Below are positions 40,300 through 47,685 of a stretch of DNA of 47,701 bases, in pieces (position 1 is the first letter of the stretch; each line of letters opens with the position of its first letter). Origin of the DNA: Curtobacterium sp. MCBA15_009 (GTDB lineage: Bacteria; Actinomycetota; Actinomycetes; Actinomycetales; Microbacteriaceae); the NCBI RefSeq assembly GCF_001864895.1, contig NZ_MJGO01000038.1, positions 260,775 through 308,475 on the forward strand, written 5' to 3'. Below the pieces are notes generated by a model. It saw nothing but the letters and a program-made list of their open reading frames with translations. It did no database searches and was not told the origin of the DNA. Position numbers and translations under genes: made by a program.

Positions 40300-41564
40300 G
40301 CAAGACCGACGAGACCCTCACCGCGGCGACGCCGACCGCGTCGGCGGCCGACCTGCAGGACGAACGGCTCCTGCGTGACCAGGGCATCGGGGGCGCCGCC
40401 AAGGCGTTCGTCCGCCGGGTCCGCGGCGGCGACATCGGCTCGTTGCCGGTCGTCGTCGGCCTCATCGTCATCTGGGCGGTGTTCCAGGCGCTGTCGCCGG
40501 ACTTCCTGTCGCCGGGCAACCTCGTGAACCTCGCGCTGCAGTGCGCCGCCGTCGGCACCATCGCGATCGGCATCGTCCTGGTGCTGCTGCTCGGCGAGAT
40601 CGACCTGTCGGTCGGCAGCGTCAGCGGACTGGCGGCCGCCATCCTCGGTCAGGGGCTGACGTCGCTCGGTTGGCCGCTGTGGCTCGTCATCGTCGTCGCC
40701 CTCGCGGTCGGTGCCGCGGCCGGCCTGCTCTACGGCCTGCTGTTCACGCGCTTCGGCGTGCCGAGCTTCGTCATCACCCTCGCGGGTCTGCTCGGCTTCC
40801 TCGGGCTGCAGCTGCTCATCCTCGGCCCGAACGGCTCGATCAACCTGCCGTACGACTCGCCGATCGTGCAGTTCGCCTCGGCGTCGTACCTGCCGCCGTG
40901 GCTCGCCTACGTGCTCGCGGCCGTGGCCGCCGGCGGCCTGTTCGCCACCGAGCTCCGCCGGGCCGCCCGACGTCGTCGCGCCGGGCTGTCGACGAGCGCG
41001 CTGTCGCTGACGATCGCGAAGTCGGTCGCGCTGTTCATCGGCCTCGGGGTCATGGTCTGGTACCTGTCCCGCGACTTCGGCACCGGCACCTCGTTCGTGT
41101 TCTTCGTCGTGCTCGTGGTGCTCATGAACTTCGTGCTGAAGCGCACCCGCTGGGGGCGCTCGGTCTTCGCCGTCGGCGGCAACGTCGAGGCCGCCCGTCG
41201 GTCCGGCATCCGGGTGAACCGGATCTACATCTCGGTGTTCGTGCTCACGTCGCTCTTCGCCACGATCGGCGGCATCCTCGCCGCCGCCCGCCTCAACTCG
41301 GCGAGCCTGTCCTCGGGCGCCGGCGACACGAACCTCAACGCCATCGCCGCCGCCGTCATCGGCGGGACGAGCCTGTTCGGCGGCCGGGGGAGCGCCTGGT
41401 CGGCACTCCTCGGCATCATCGTCATCCAGTCGATCTCGAACGGGCTGACCCTGCTGAGCCTCGACTCGTCGATCCGCTACATGATCACCGGCGCGGTCCT
41501 GCTGCTCGCCGTGATCATCGACTCGCTGTCGCGGCGCAGCCGCGCCAGCCACGGCGCGGCCTGA
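40296..41564 (+). CDS. Sugar ABC transporter permease, XylH-like
   Basis: A 422-residue CUT2 permease. It is longer than RbsC (~320) and matches the XylH length class, with about twelve membrane segments. Family motifs include GEIDLSVGSVSGLAAA and NLNAIAAAVIGGTSLFGGRGSAWSALLG. ATG 40296 overlaps the ATPase stop codon. It should form the channel for the XylF-like binding protein. No xylA or xylB lies in the window, so xylose as substrate is only inferred. Confidence 0.92.
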   Translation: MSKTDETLTAATPTASAADLQDERLLRDQGIGGAAKAFVRRVRGGDIGSLPVVVGLIVIWAVFQALSPDFLSPGNLVNLALQCAAVGTIAIGIVLVLLLGEIDLSVGSVSGLAAAILGQGLTSLGWPLWLVIVVALAVGAAAGLLYGLLFTRFGVPSFVITLAGLLGFLGLQLLILGPNGSINLPYDSPIVQFASASYLPPWLAYVLAAVAAGGLFATELRRAARRRRAGLSTSALSLTIAKSVALFIGLGVMVWYLSRDFGTGTSFVFFVVLVVLMNFVLKRTRWGRSVFAVGGNVEAARRSGIRVNRIYISVFVLTSLFATIGGILAAARLNSASLSSGAGDTNLNAIAAAVIGGTSLFGGRGSAWSALLGIIVIQSISNGLTLLSLDSSIRYMITGAVLLLAVIIDSLSRRSRASHGAA

Positions 41565-41586
41565 GTGCGGACGGAACGGTCCGACC

Positions 41587-41634
41587 GACGGACGGGAGGC
41601 CCGGTGCGAGCGTGCACCGGGCCTCCCGTCCGTC
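41587..41634. terminator. Bidirectional terminator; GACGGGAGGCCCG palindrome
   Basis: Left arm (41587-41607) begins GACGGACGGGAGGCCCGGTG and pairs perfectly with 41614-41634 across the loop GAGCGT. It lies between the stop codons of the convergent permease and OYE genes, so here a two-way terminator role fits. The outer arms equal those of the palindromes at 6778 and 15013; only the inner stem differs, and it does so in a compensated way. Confidence 0.8.
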
Positions 41635-41649
41635 AGCTGGTCGCGTCGG

Positions 41650-42744
41650 CTACGCGACGGACGCGCGCACCTCGGCCAGCGTCGGGTAGTCGGTGTAGCC
41701 CTCGGCAGAGGCACCGTAGAAGAGCTCCGGACGCGGCTCGTTGAGCTCGGCGTCGCGCTCCCAACGGTGGGCGAGGTCCGGGTTCGCGATCGCGGCGCGA
41801 CCCACGGCCACGGCGTCGGCGACGTCCTGGTCGAGGATGGCGATCGCCTCGTCGCGGGTGGTCAGCGACGAGAAGCCGGAGTTCACGACGAACGGCGCAC
41901 CCGCGGTGCGGCGGATGTGCTGCACCAGGTCGCTCGTCGGCTCGGCGTGCAGCACGTCGACGAAGGCGAGCCCGAGCGGCGCCAGGCCCTCGGCGAGTGC
42001 CGTGTAGGTCGCGCGCACGTCGGCGTCGTCCTCCTCGAGCACGCCCTGGATGCCGTGCTGCGGCGACAGGCGGATGCCGGTGCGGTCGGCGCCGACGGCC
42101 TCGGCGACGGCCGTGGTGACCTCGACCGCGAAGCGGGCACGGTTCTCCGGGGAGCCGCCGTACTCGTCGGTGCGGGTGTTCGACACCGGCGACAGGAACT
42201 CGTGCACCAGGTAGCCGTTCGCGCCGTGCACCTCGACGCCGTCGAGCCCGGCGGCGATCGCGTTGCGGGCGGCCTGGGCGAAGCCCTGCACGGCCTGCCG
42301 GACCTCGTCGGTGGTGAGCTCGTGCGGCACCGGCATGTCGGCCTTCGAGCCGTCCGGCAGGTGCGTCTGACCGGGCGCCGCGACGGCGGACGGGCCGACG
42401 ATGCGCGGCGTCTGCGAGATGGCGGTGTGCGAGACGCGGCCGCCGTGCATGAGCTGCATGACGATGGTGCCGCCCTCGGCGTGCACGGCGTCGGCGACGC
42501 GGCGCCAGCCGGCGACCTGCTCGTCGGTCTCGATGCCGGGCTGCCCGGGGTAGGAGCGGCCTTCCTGCACGGGCCACGTGCCCTCGGTGATGATCATGCC
42601 GAGGCCGGCGCGCTGCCGGTAGTGCTCGACGAGCAGGTCGTTCGGGATGCCCTGCTCGCCGGCGCGCGTCCGGGTGAGGGGGGCCATCACGATGCGGTTG
42701 TTCAGGGTGAGGGCGCCGAGTTCGGCGCGTTCGAAGAGCTTCAC
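41650..42744 (-). CDS. Old Yellow Enzyme family NADH:flavin oxidoreductase
   Basis: A 364-residue FMN-dependent ene-reductase that reduces activated C=C bonds or nitro-esters and is often induced by electrophile stress. It opens KLFERAELGALTLNNRIVMAPLTRTRA; the substrate-binding His and Asn are in VEVHGANGYLVHEFLSP, and NTRTDEYGGSPENRARF is a family signature. FMN-phosphate contacts are near VNSGF and VGRAAIANPDL. Homologs start at KLF, so I use GTG 42744; a TTG at 42756 lies inside an upstream palindrome. It follows the small zinc-ribbon gene by 52 bases. Confidence 0.93.
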   Translation of the reverse strand: MKLFERAELGALTLNNRIVMAPLTRTRAGEQGIPNDLLVEHYRQRAGLGMIITEGTWPVQEGRSYPGQPGIETDEQVAGWRRVADAVHAEGGTIVMQLMHGGRVSHTAISQTPRIVGPSAVAAPGQTHLPDGSKADMPVPHELTTDEVRQAVQGFAQAARNAIAAGLDGVEVHGANGYLVHEFLSPVSNTRTDEYGGSPENRARFAVEVTTAVAEAVGADRTGIRLSPQHGIQGVLEEDDADVRATYTALAEGLAPLGLAFVDVLHAEPTSDLVQHIRRTAGAPFVVNSGFSSLTTRDEAIAILDQDVADAVAVGRAAIANPDLAHRWERDAELNEPRPELFYGASAEGYTDYPTLAEVRASVA

Positions 42745-42750
42745 GTGTCG

Positions 42751-42769
42751 GTGCAACCAGCTGTTGCAC
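42751..42769. promoter_or_regulatory. Palindrome upstream of the OYE gene
   Basis: GTGCAAC (42751-42757) and GTTGCAC (42763-42769) flank a 5-nt centre, ending 7 nt before the OYE start. It is probably an operator for an unknown regulator; it differs from the TTCGTGCACGAA sites nearby. It could give the OYE gene its own control within the operon. Confidence 0.5.
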
Positions 42770-42796
42770 GGGGCAATTCCGCTTCGGGGCGGATGG

Positions 42797-43009
42797 TCAG
42801 TCGCGCGGGCAGACGAGCGTCGACGAGCGGACCTGGCCCTCGGGGCGGATCACCTGGTGCTGGGAGAGCGGCTTGCCGCAGAGCGGGCACCCCCGGTCGA
42901 TCGTGCGGTCGTCGATGCCCTCGGGGCGTCCGGCGCCGATCTGCGACGGGCCCATCTTGTCGATGAGCGTCGTGTTCCACCGTTCGTACCACTTGGCCAA
43001 GCGTCCCAC
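42797..43009 (-). CDS. Small zinc-ribbon-like hypothetical protein
   Basis: A 70-residue soluble protein. The N-terminus is basic and aromatic (RLAKWYERWNTTLIDKM); the C-terminal half has CPLCGKPLSQHQ and a later VCPRD, suggesting a zinc site with Cys/His ligands. GTG 43009 is preceded by GAGAGGA at 7 nt. A MarR-type operator (GTTCGTGCACGAAC, 43029-43042) lies 20-33 nt upstream. It sits between the OhrR-like regulator and OYE genes on the same strand, so a stress-linked role is plausible. I do not recognise a characterised homolog. Confidence 0.8.
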   Translation of the reverse strand: MGRLAKWYERWNTTLIDKMGPSQIGAGRPEGIDDRTIDRGCPLCGKPLSQHQVIRPEGQVRSSTLVCPRD

Positions 43010-43028
43010 GAGGGTGTCCTCTCAATTC

Positions 43029-43042
43029 GTTCGTGCACGAAC
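43029..43042. promoter_or_regulatory. MarR operator palindrome (site 1)
   Basis: A perfect 14-bp palindrome, GTTCGTGCACGAAC, in the 57-base gap between the MarR stop and the zinc-ribbon start. Its 12-bp core recurs exactly upstream of the MarR gene itself (43523-43534), strong evidence for a regulator binding site. Confidence 0.75.
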
Positions 43043-43066
43043 CATTGTGCCACCGATCGGGTCCGA

Positions 43067-43507
43067 TCACACCTGGTCGACGCGTTCCAGCAGGTCGGTG
43101 AGCTCGTCCTTCAGGGCCTCGAGCCGGGCGAGCGGCCACCCGAGCCGGTCCGCGACGGCGAGCGGGACCGCCTGCGCCCGGTCGCGGAGTGCGCGCCCCG
43201 CCGTGGTGAGCGAGACCTCGAGCTGCCGTTCGTCGGCCGTGCTGCGCGTGCGGCGGACGTAGCCCGAGGCCTCCAGCCGCTTCAACAGCGGGCTCAGCGT
43301 CGCGGAGTCCAGGCGGAGTTCGCCCGCGATCTCCCGCACGGACCGGGGGTCGCGTTCCCACAGTGCGAGCAGCACGAGGTACTGCGGGTGGGTGAGGCCC
43401 ATCGGCTCGAGCAGGTCGCGGTACAGCCCGATGACGCTCCGGCTCGTGGCCGCGAGGGCGAAGCACAGCTGCCGGTCGAGCGCGAGCGGGTCCGGTTCGT
43501 CGGTCAT
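43067..43507 (-). CDS. MarR-family regulator, OhrR-type redox sensor
   Basis: A 146-residue MarR protein resembling OhrR. The N-terminal motif DRQLCFALAATSRSVIGLYRDLLEPMGLTHPQYLVLLALWE carries a single cysteine (~residue 15) at the position of the peroxide-reactive Cys of OhrR. The recognition helix is RLDSATLSPLLKRLEASGYVRR and the wing is STADERQLEVSLT. ATG 43507 sits 16 nt from a TTCGTGCACGAA palindrome, so it is probably autoregulated. No ohr gene is adjacent; the downstream zinc-ribbon and OYE genes are the likely targets. Confidence 0.93.
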   Translation of the reverse strand: MTDEPDPLALDRQLCFALAATSRSVIGLYRDLLEPMGLTHPQYLVLLALWERDPRSVREIAGELRLDSATLSPLLKRLEASGYVRRTRSTADERQLEVSLTTAGRALRDRAQAVPLAVADRLGWPLARLEALKDELTDLLERVDQV

Positions 43508-43522
43508 CGTGCCAGCGTACCG

Positions 43523-43534
43523 TTCGTGCACGAA
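43523..43534. promoter_or_regulatory. MarR operator palindrome (site 2, autoregulatory)
   Basis: TTCGTGCACGAA, a perfect 12-bp palindrome 16-27 nt upstream of the MarR start, identical to the core of the site at 43029-43042. Confidence 0.75.
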
Positions 43535-43578
43535 GTGTCGCGGGGAAGCTGTTCGTCGCGTCGGACGCGTGTGCGTCG

Positions 43579-44095
43579 GATGCGTGTGCATGGTGCGACG
43601 GAGCACCTGTCGTTCGTCGGGTGTTCCGTCGCCGTGTGCGCCTGCATGGGATACGTGTGCATCGTCCGACGGTGCACCTGTCGTTCGCCGGGTGGCCTGA
43701 CGCTGGATGCGCGTGCATCGGACGGGGCGGGGCGGGGCGGGGCGGCCGGTGGTCGTCGTGGTGACAGAGGCTGGTGCGGATGCGTGTGCGTGTTCCGATG
43801 GAGCACCAGTTGTTCGACGCGTGCACTGTCGTTGTGTGCGCGTGCATCGGCTGCGTGTGCATGTTCCGACGGACCACGTGCGGATCGACGCGTGCCCTGT
43901 CGCCGGATGCTCGTGCATCGATCGGGGCGGTGCGGCCCGATCGTGCCCCTCCGGCGGCGACGGCGCACGAATGCGCGTGCATGTTCCGACGGAGCACGTG
44001 TCGATCGTCGGGCGTTCTGTCGCCGGATGCTCGTGCATCGGATGCGTGGGCATGTTCCGACGGAGCACGTGCGGATCGACACGTGCCCTGTCGCA
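43579..44095. repeat. Six degenerate ~71-bp repeats in three pairs
   Basis: Copies begin near 43579, 43650, 43779, 43850, 43970 and 44041. Each reads GATGCGTGTGCATGTTCCGA, then CGGAGCACGTG, a variable GGATCGACGCGTG block, CCTGTCGCC and GGATGCTCGTGCATCG. Copies lie head-to-tail in pairs, separated by unrelated spacers at about 43722-43778 and 43921-43969. The last copy is truncated. Each unit can fold small hairpins (GATGC-TCGT-GCATC). The whole 43510-44170 stretch has no credible gene; overlapping ORFs on both strands only translate the repeats. Confidence 0.8.
43724..43745 (+). other. Potential G-quadruplex (four GGGG tracts)
   Basis: Four GGGGC units in a row followed by GG lie directly after the second 71-bp repeat copy. 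The pattern meets the usual G4 rule with one-base loops. No function is known here. Confidence 0.55.
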
Positions 44096-44170
44096 AAGCC
44101 CGACGTACCGCCCCCGCCGCGCACACGCCGCGCCGCCCTGCCCCGCCGTGCCGCCGCTCCGCACACGCAC

Positions 44171-44212
44171 GGAGGCCCGGCACCGGTCACGTGGACCGGC
44201 ACCGGGCCTCCC
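44171..44212 (-). terminator. Terminator of MMPL gene; GGAGGCCCG palindrome variant
   Basis: GGAGGCCCGG at 44171 and CCGGGCCTCC at 44203-44212 form the outer stem, with two internal mismatches. It begins 14 nt beyond the stop codon of the leftward MMPL gene. The arms belong to the same family as those at 6778, 15013 and 41587. Confidence 0.75.
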
Positions 44213-44226
44213 GGGTGGTGCGTCGA

Positions 44227-46893
44227 CTACGCGCGGTGCGCGGGCGGGTGCCCCGAGTCGTGCGCGTGGGCGTCGGGCTGCACCGGCAGGGCGTGGGCGC
44301 CGGTGTGGGTGTCCTCGGCGTCACGGGAACCACCGCCACGGGGACCGCCGCCGTCCGCGGTACTGCCGCGTTCGAGCTTGGCGCCCTCGACGTCGACGTC
44401 CGGCACGATGCGGTCGAGCCACTTCGGGAACCACCAGGCGCTCTTGCCGAGCAGGTGCATCGCCGCCGGGATGAGCAGCATGCGGACGACGAACGCGTCG
44501 ACCAGCACACCGAACGCCAGGCCGAAGCCGATCGGCTTGATCGTGGACGAGTCCGAGAAGATGAAGCCCGCGAACACCGAGATCATGATGATCGCGGCCG
44601 CCGTGACCACCGCGCGCCCGGCGTGCAGACCGCGCTGGACCGCGACCTTCGCCGAGGCGCCGTGGGCGTAGGCCTCACGCATGCCGGACACCAGGAAGAG
44701 CTGGTAGTCCATCGCGAGCCCGAACAGGATGCCGATCTCGATGATGGGCAGGAAGCTCAGGATCGGTGCGGGGTCGTGCACACCGAACACGGAGCCGAGC
44801 CAGCCGAACTGGTAGATCGCGGTCAGGCCGCCGAAGGACGCCAGGACCGACAGGATGAAGCCGGCGGTCGCGGTGATCGGCACGAGGAACGACCGGAACA
44901 CGATGATCAGGATGATCAGCGAGAGACCGACGACCACCACGAGGTAGAGCGGCAGCACGTTCGAGAGCTTCTCGGACACGTCGATGTTCGCCGAGGCGTT
45001 GCCGGCGACGCCGAGGGTGACCGTGCCGTCGTCGGTCGAGACGGTCTGCTCGCGCAGGTCCTTCACGACGTTCTCGGTCGAGATGCTGTCGGGGCCGCCG
45101 TCCGGCTTCACCTGGAAGGCGATGATGTCGCGGGCCTTCGAGGTGCCGATGGGCAGCACGGCCGCGACGTCGTCGTTCTTCGCGATCGCCTGGCCGATGG
45201 TGACCTCGGTCGCGGTGACGTCGCTCTTGCTGATCGCGTCCGGCAGGGTCGCGACGACGAGCAGCGGGCCGTTCTGGCCAGCGCCGAACTCCTGCTCGAG
45301 CGTCTTGTACGCCTTGTACTGGCTCGACTCGACGGCCTCGGACGACCCGCTCGGCAGGCCGAGGCGCATCTGGGTCGCGGGGAGGGCGATCGTGCCGAGG
45401 ACGGCGACACCGGCGACGAGCGTGACGATCGCGCGCCAGGTCGACATCGGCTTGTTCGGGACCCGGGTGGAGCCCGTGTTGCCGATCTTCTCGCGCTCCT
45501 TCTTGCGCAGGATCCGCATGCCGATGAGCGACAGCAGCGCCGGCGTGAAGGACGTCGCGATGCAGATCGCGAAGAAGACCGCGACGGCGCCGACGGTGCC
45601 CATCAGGCCGAGGAACGGGATGCCCGTGATGTTCAGCGCGAGCAGGGCGACGATGACGGTCGCACCGGCGAAGACCACCGCGTTGCCGGAGGTGCCGTTC
45701 GCGAGGCCGATCGACTCGTGCACGCCCATGCCCTGCTTGAGCTGGGTGCGGTGCCGGTTCAGGATGAACAGCGAGTAGTCGATGCCGACCGCCAGGCCGA
45801 GCATCACCCCCAGCACCGGCGTGACCGAGATGAACTCGACCAGGCTCGAGAACGACAGCGAGGCGAGCGAGGCGACGCCGACGCCGAGCACGGCGGAGAC
45901 GAGCGGGATCGCGGCGCCGATCACGGTGCGGAGCATGAGGAACAGCACGAGCGCGGCGATGATGACGCCGACGATCTCACCGGGTCCGAGGATCGACGGC
46001 ACGCCCTGGGCGATGTCGTTCGAGACGAAGACGTCGACGCCCTCGATGTCGGCCGAGTCGGCGTCGTCCGCGATCGCGGTCTTCGTGTCCGCGGGGACCT
46101 CGTAGGTCGACTTGGTGAACTGGACGGTGCCGATCGCGGCGCTGCCGTTCGACGACACGAACCGGACGTCCTTCGACAGGTCGAGGAGCGCCGACCCCTG
46201 CTCGAGCTCGGTCGAGCTGTCGTCGAGCTTCTTCGCGTTGGCGTCGATCTTGTCCTGCGCCGCGGCGAGCTGCTGCGCACCCGCGTCGATCTGCTGCTGC
46301 TGGGCGTCGATCTGCGCCTGCGCCTGGGCGAGCTGTGCCTGCGCGGCAGCGGCGGCGGCGCCACCGGCGGCCTGCGCCTGGGCCTTCTGGGCGTCGAGCT
46401 GGTCCTGCGCGTCGGCGATCTGCTGCTTGCCGGAGGCGAGTTCCTTCTCCTGCGCGTCGAGCTGGTCCTGACCACGCTCGAGCTGCTCGCGGCCGTCGCT
46501 GATCTCCTTGCGGCCGTCGACGATCTTCTGCCGCTGCTCGTCGAGCTGGTCCTGCGTCGTGAAGCCGCTCGTCGTGCCCTTCACGCCGTCGAGCCGCTCG
46601 ATCTTCGTCATGAAGTCGTCGATGTCGGACCGCTGCGCGTCCGAGAACGCCTCGCCGTCCGTCGTCTGGAAGACGATCGTCCCGTTGCCGCCGTTCGCGG
46701 ACGGGAACTTGTCGGCGAGCTCGTCCTGCACCTGACTGGTCTTGGTGTTCGGGATCGAGATCGCGGACGAGATCGTGCCGGCGAACAGGGCGTAGGTGCC
46801 GCCGACGATGCCGAGGATCACGACCCAGGAGATGATCACGAGCCAGTGGCGTCGTGCCGAGAACCGTCCGAGACGGTAGAGGAGACCGGCCAT
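44227..46893 (-). CDS. MMPL/RND-family membrane transporter
   Basis: An 888-residue transporter of the MMPL (actinobacterial RND) family, with two homologous halves of about six helices and large extracytoplasmic loops. The first loop (~residues 115-270) holds a long Gln/Ala/Asp-rich coiled coil (DGRKEISDGREQLERGQDQL and AAAAAQAQLAQAQAQIDAQQ), like YhgE/PIP-type segments. Family motifs include GLAVGIDYSLFILNRHR and GLAMDYQLFLVSGMREA with the proton-relay Asp/Tyr pair. The cytosolic tail is His/Gly-rich. It exports lipids, drugs or other hydrophobics. It lies 81 bases downstream of a TetR gene on the same strand. Confidence 0.93.
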   Translation of the reverse strand: MAGLLYRLGRFSARRHWLVIISWVVILGIVGGTYALFAGTISSAISIPNTKTSQVQDELADKFPSANGGNGTIVFQTTDGEAFSDAQRSDIDDFMTKIERLDGVKGTTSGFTTQDQLDEQRQKIVDGRKEISDGREQLERGQDQLDAQEKELASGKQQIADAQDQLDAQKAQAQAAGGAAAAAAQAQLAQAQAQIDAQQQQIDAGAQQLAAAQDKIDANAKKLDDSSTELEQGSALLDLSKDVRFVSSNGSAAIGTVQFTKSTYEVPADTKTAIADDADSADIEGVDVFVSNDIAQGVPSILGPGEIVGVIIAALVLFLMLRTVIGAAIPLVSAVLGVGVASLASLSFSSLVEFISVTPVLGVMLGLAVGIDYSLFILNRHRTQLKQGMGVHESIGLANGTSGNAVVFAGATVIVALLALNITGIPFLGLMGTVGAVAVFFAICIATSFTPALLSLIGMRILRKKEREKIGNTGSTRVPNKPMSTWRAIVTLVAGVAVLGTIALPATQMRLGLPSGSSEAVESSQYKAYKTLEQEFGAGQNGPLLVVATLPDAISKSDVTATEVTIGQAIAKNDDVAAVLPIGTSKARDIIAFQVKPDGGPDSISTENVVKDLREQTVSTDDGTVTLGVAGNASANIDVSEKLSNVLPLYLVVVVGLSLIILIIVFRSFLVPITATAGFILSVLASFGGLTAIYQFGWLGSVFGVHDPAPILSFLPIIEIGILFGLAMDYQLFLVSGMREAYAHGASAKVAVQRGLHAGRAVVTAAAIIMISVFAGFIFSDSSTIKPIGFGLAFGVLVDAFVVRMLLIPAAMHLLGKSAWWFPKWLDRIVPDVDVEGAKLERGSTADGGGPRGGGSRDAEDTHTGAHALPVQPDAHAHDSGHPPAHRA

Positions 46894-46974
46894 GCGAGTG
46901 CCTGCGTTCCTTTCGTTGTCAGGTGCTGTGGTGCGGGGTGCGCCGGTGGACCCCTGGGGGAGGAGTGCGGGAGG

Positions 46975-47613
46975 TCAGTCGCCCGGCATGTACCCGCTGC
47001 GCACGCTGTGCACGAGGCGGGCGAGCAGGGCGTCCCAGTCGCTGATCGCGTCGTCGTCGAGCCGCGGCCCGGTGGTCGCGAGCCAGTGGTCGGCGATGAC
47101 GACGATCCCGCTCATCAGGGACTCGACGAGCAGTGCGGCGTCGAGGGGGTCGGCGGCCGGGTAGCGACGGGCGACCTCGGCGCGGAGCCGCTCGGTCACC
47201 CGCGAGAACGCGGTCTGGGTCAGGACCGCGGCCTTCGGGTCGTCCTTGCCGGGGTCGCCGAGGATCCGGGACATGCTCGCGATGGCCGGGGCGAGGTCGG
47301 CTCCGCGGGCGGCCGACTCGAGTTCCTCGAACATCGACGCACGCGAGCCGTCGCCGACCGGGGTCCGCGCCATGTCCGCGAGGAATCGGTCGATGATGAC
47401 GGAGAGCTCCTGCTCGCAGACCGCCAGCAGGACCTCGTCGAGGGAGCCGAAGTGGTTGAAGACCGTCCGCCTGGCGATGTCGGCGCGGGCGGCGAGGTCG
47501 TCGACCCCGAAGTCGCGCCCACCCCGCTCGTCGACGAGGTCGCGAGCGGCCTGCAGGATCGCCGCACGGTGCTTCGCCTTGAGGGCGGCACGACGGTCGT
47601 TCGCGATGGTCAC
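46975..47613 (-). CDS. TetR-family regulator of the MMPL transporter
   Basis: A 212-residue TetR repressor. The HTH spans about residues 10-60 (AAILQAARDLVDERGGRDFGVDDLAARADIARRTVFNHFGSLDEVLL). I use GTG 47613, which lies 8 nt after a TAGTGT -10 element (complement of 47622-47627), giving a leaderless message. GTG 47625 and ATG 47634 are in frame, but ATG 47634 sits inside a 14-bp palindrome that looks like an operator. It is upstream of the MMPL gene in the same direction, so it probably controls both and senses a transported compound. Confidence 0.9.
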   Translation of the reverse strand: MTIANDRRAALKAKHRAAILQAARDLVDERGGRDFGVDDLAARADIARRTVFNHFGSLDEVLLAVCEQELSVIIDRFLADMARTPVGDGSRASMFEELESAARGADLAPAIASMSRILGDPGKDDPKAAVLTQTAFSRVTERLRAEVARRYPAADPLDAALLVESLMSGIVVIADHWLATTGPRLDDDAISDWDALLARLVHSVRSGYMPGD

Positions 47614-47628
47614 GTCTGACGACACTAG

Positions 47629-47642
47629 GTGCATCGATGCAC
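47629..47642. promoter_or_regulatory. TetR autoregulatory operator palindrome
   Basis: GTGCATCGATGCAC is a perfect 14-bp palindrome just upstream of the TetR -10 element; a further GGTGCACC half-similar site follows at 47645-47652. Binding by the TetR protein would block its own promoter. Confidence 0.65.
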
Positions 47643-47685
47643 TCGGTGCACCCTCTCCGGGCGCTTTCCCGGTTTCGTACCCCGG

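Noticed and set aside
43579..44095. CRISPR array
   Set aside because: Units are ~71 bp, degenerate and mostly directly adjacent; the two spacers are longer than typical and not of equal size; no cas genes are present.
42741..44183. Long leftward ORF (480 aa) and similar frames through the repeat desert
   Set aside because: They read across the MarR gene, zinc-ribbon gene and repeats, with repetitive His/Arg/Thr sequence and no domain; the real genes lie in other frames.
43774..47619. 1281-aa rightward ORF
   Set aside because: It is antisense to the MMPL and TetR genes, an artefact of high GC; composition is Arg/Asp/Glu/Val-rich with no motifs.
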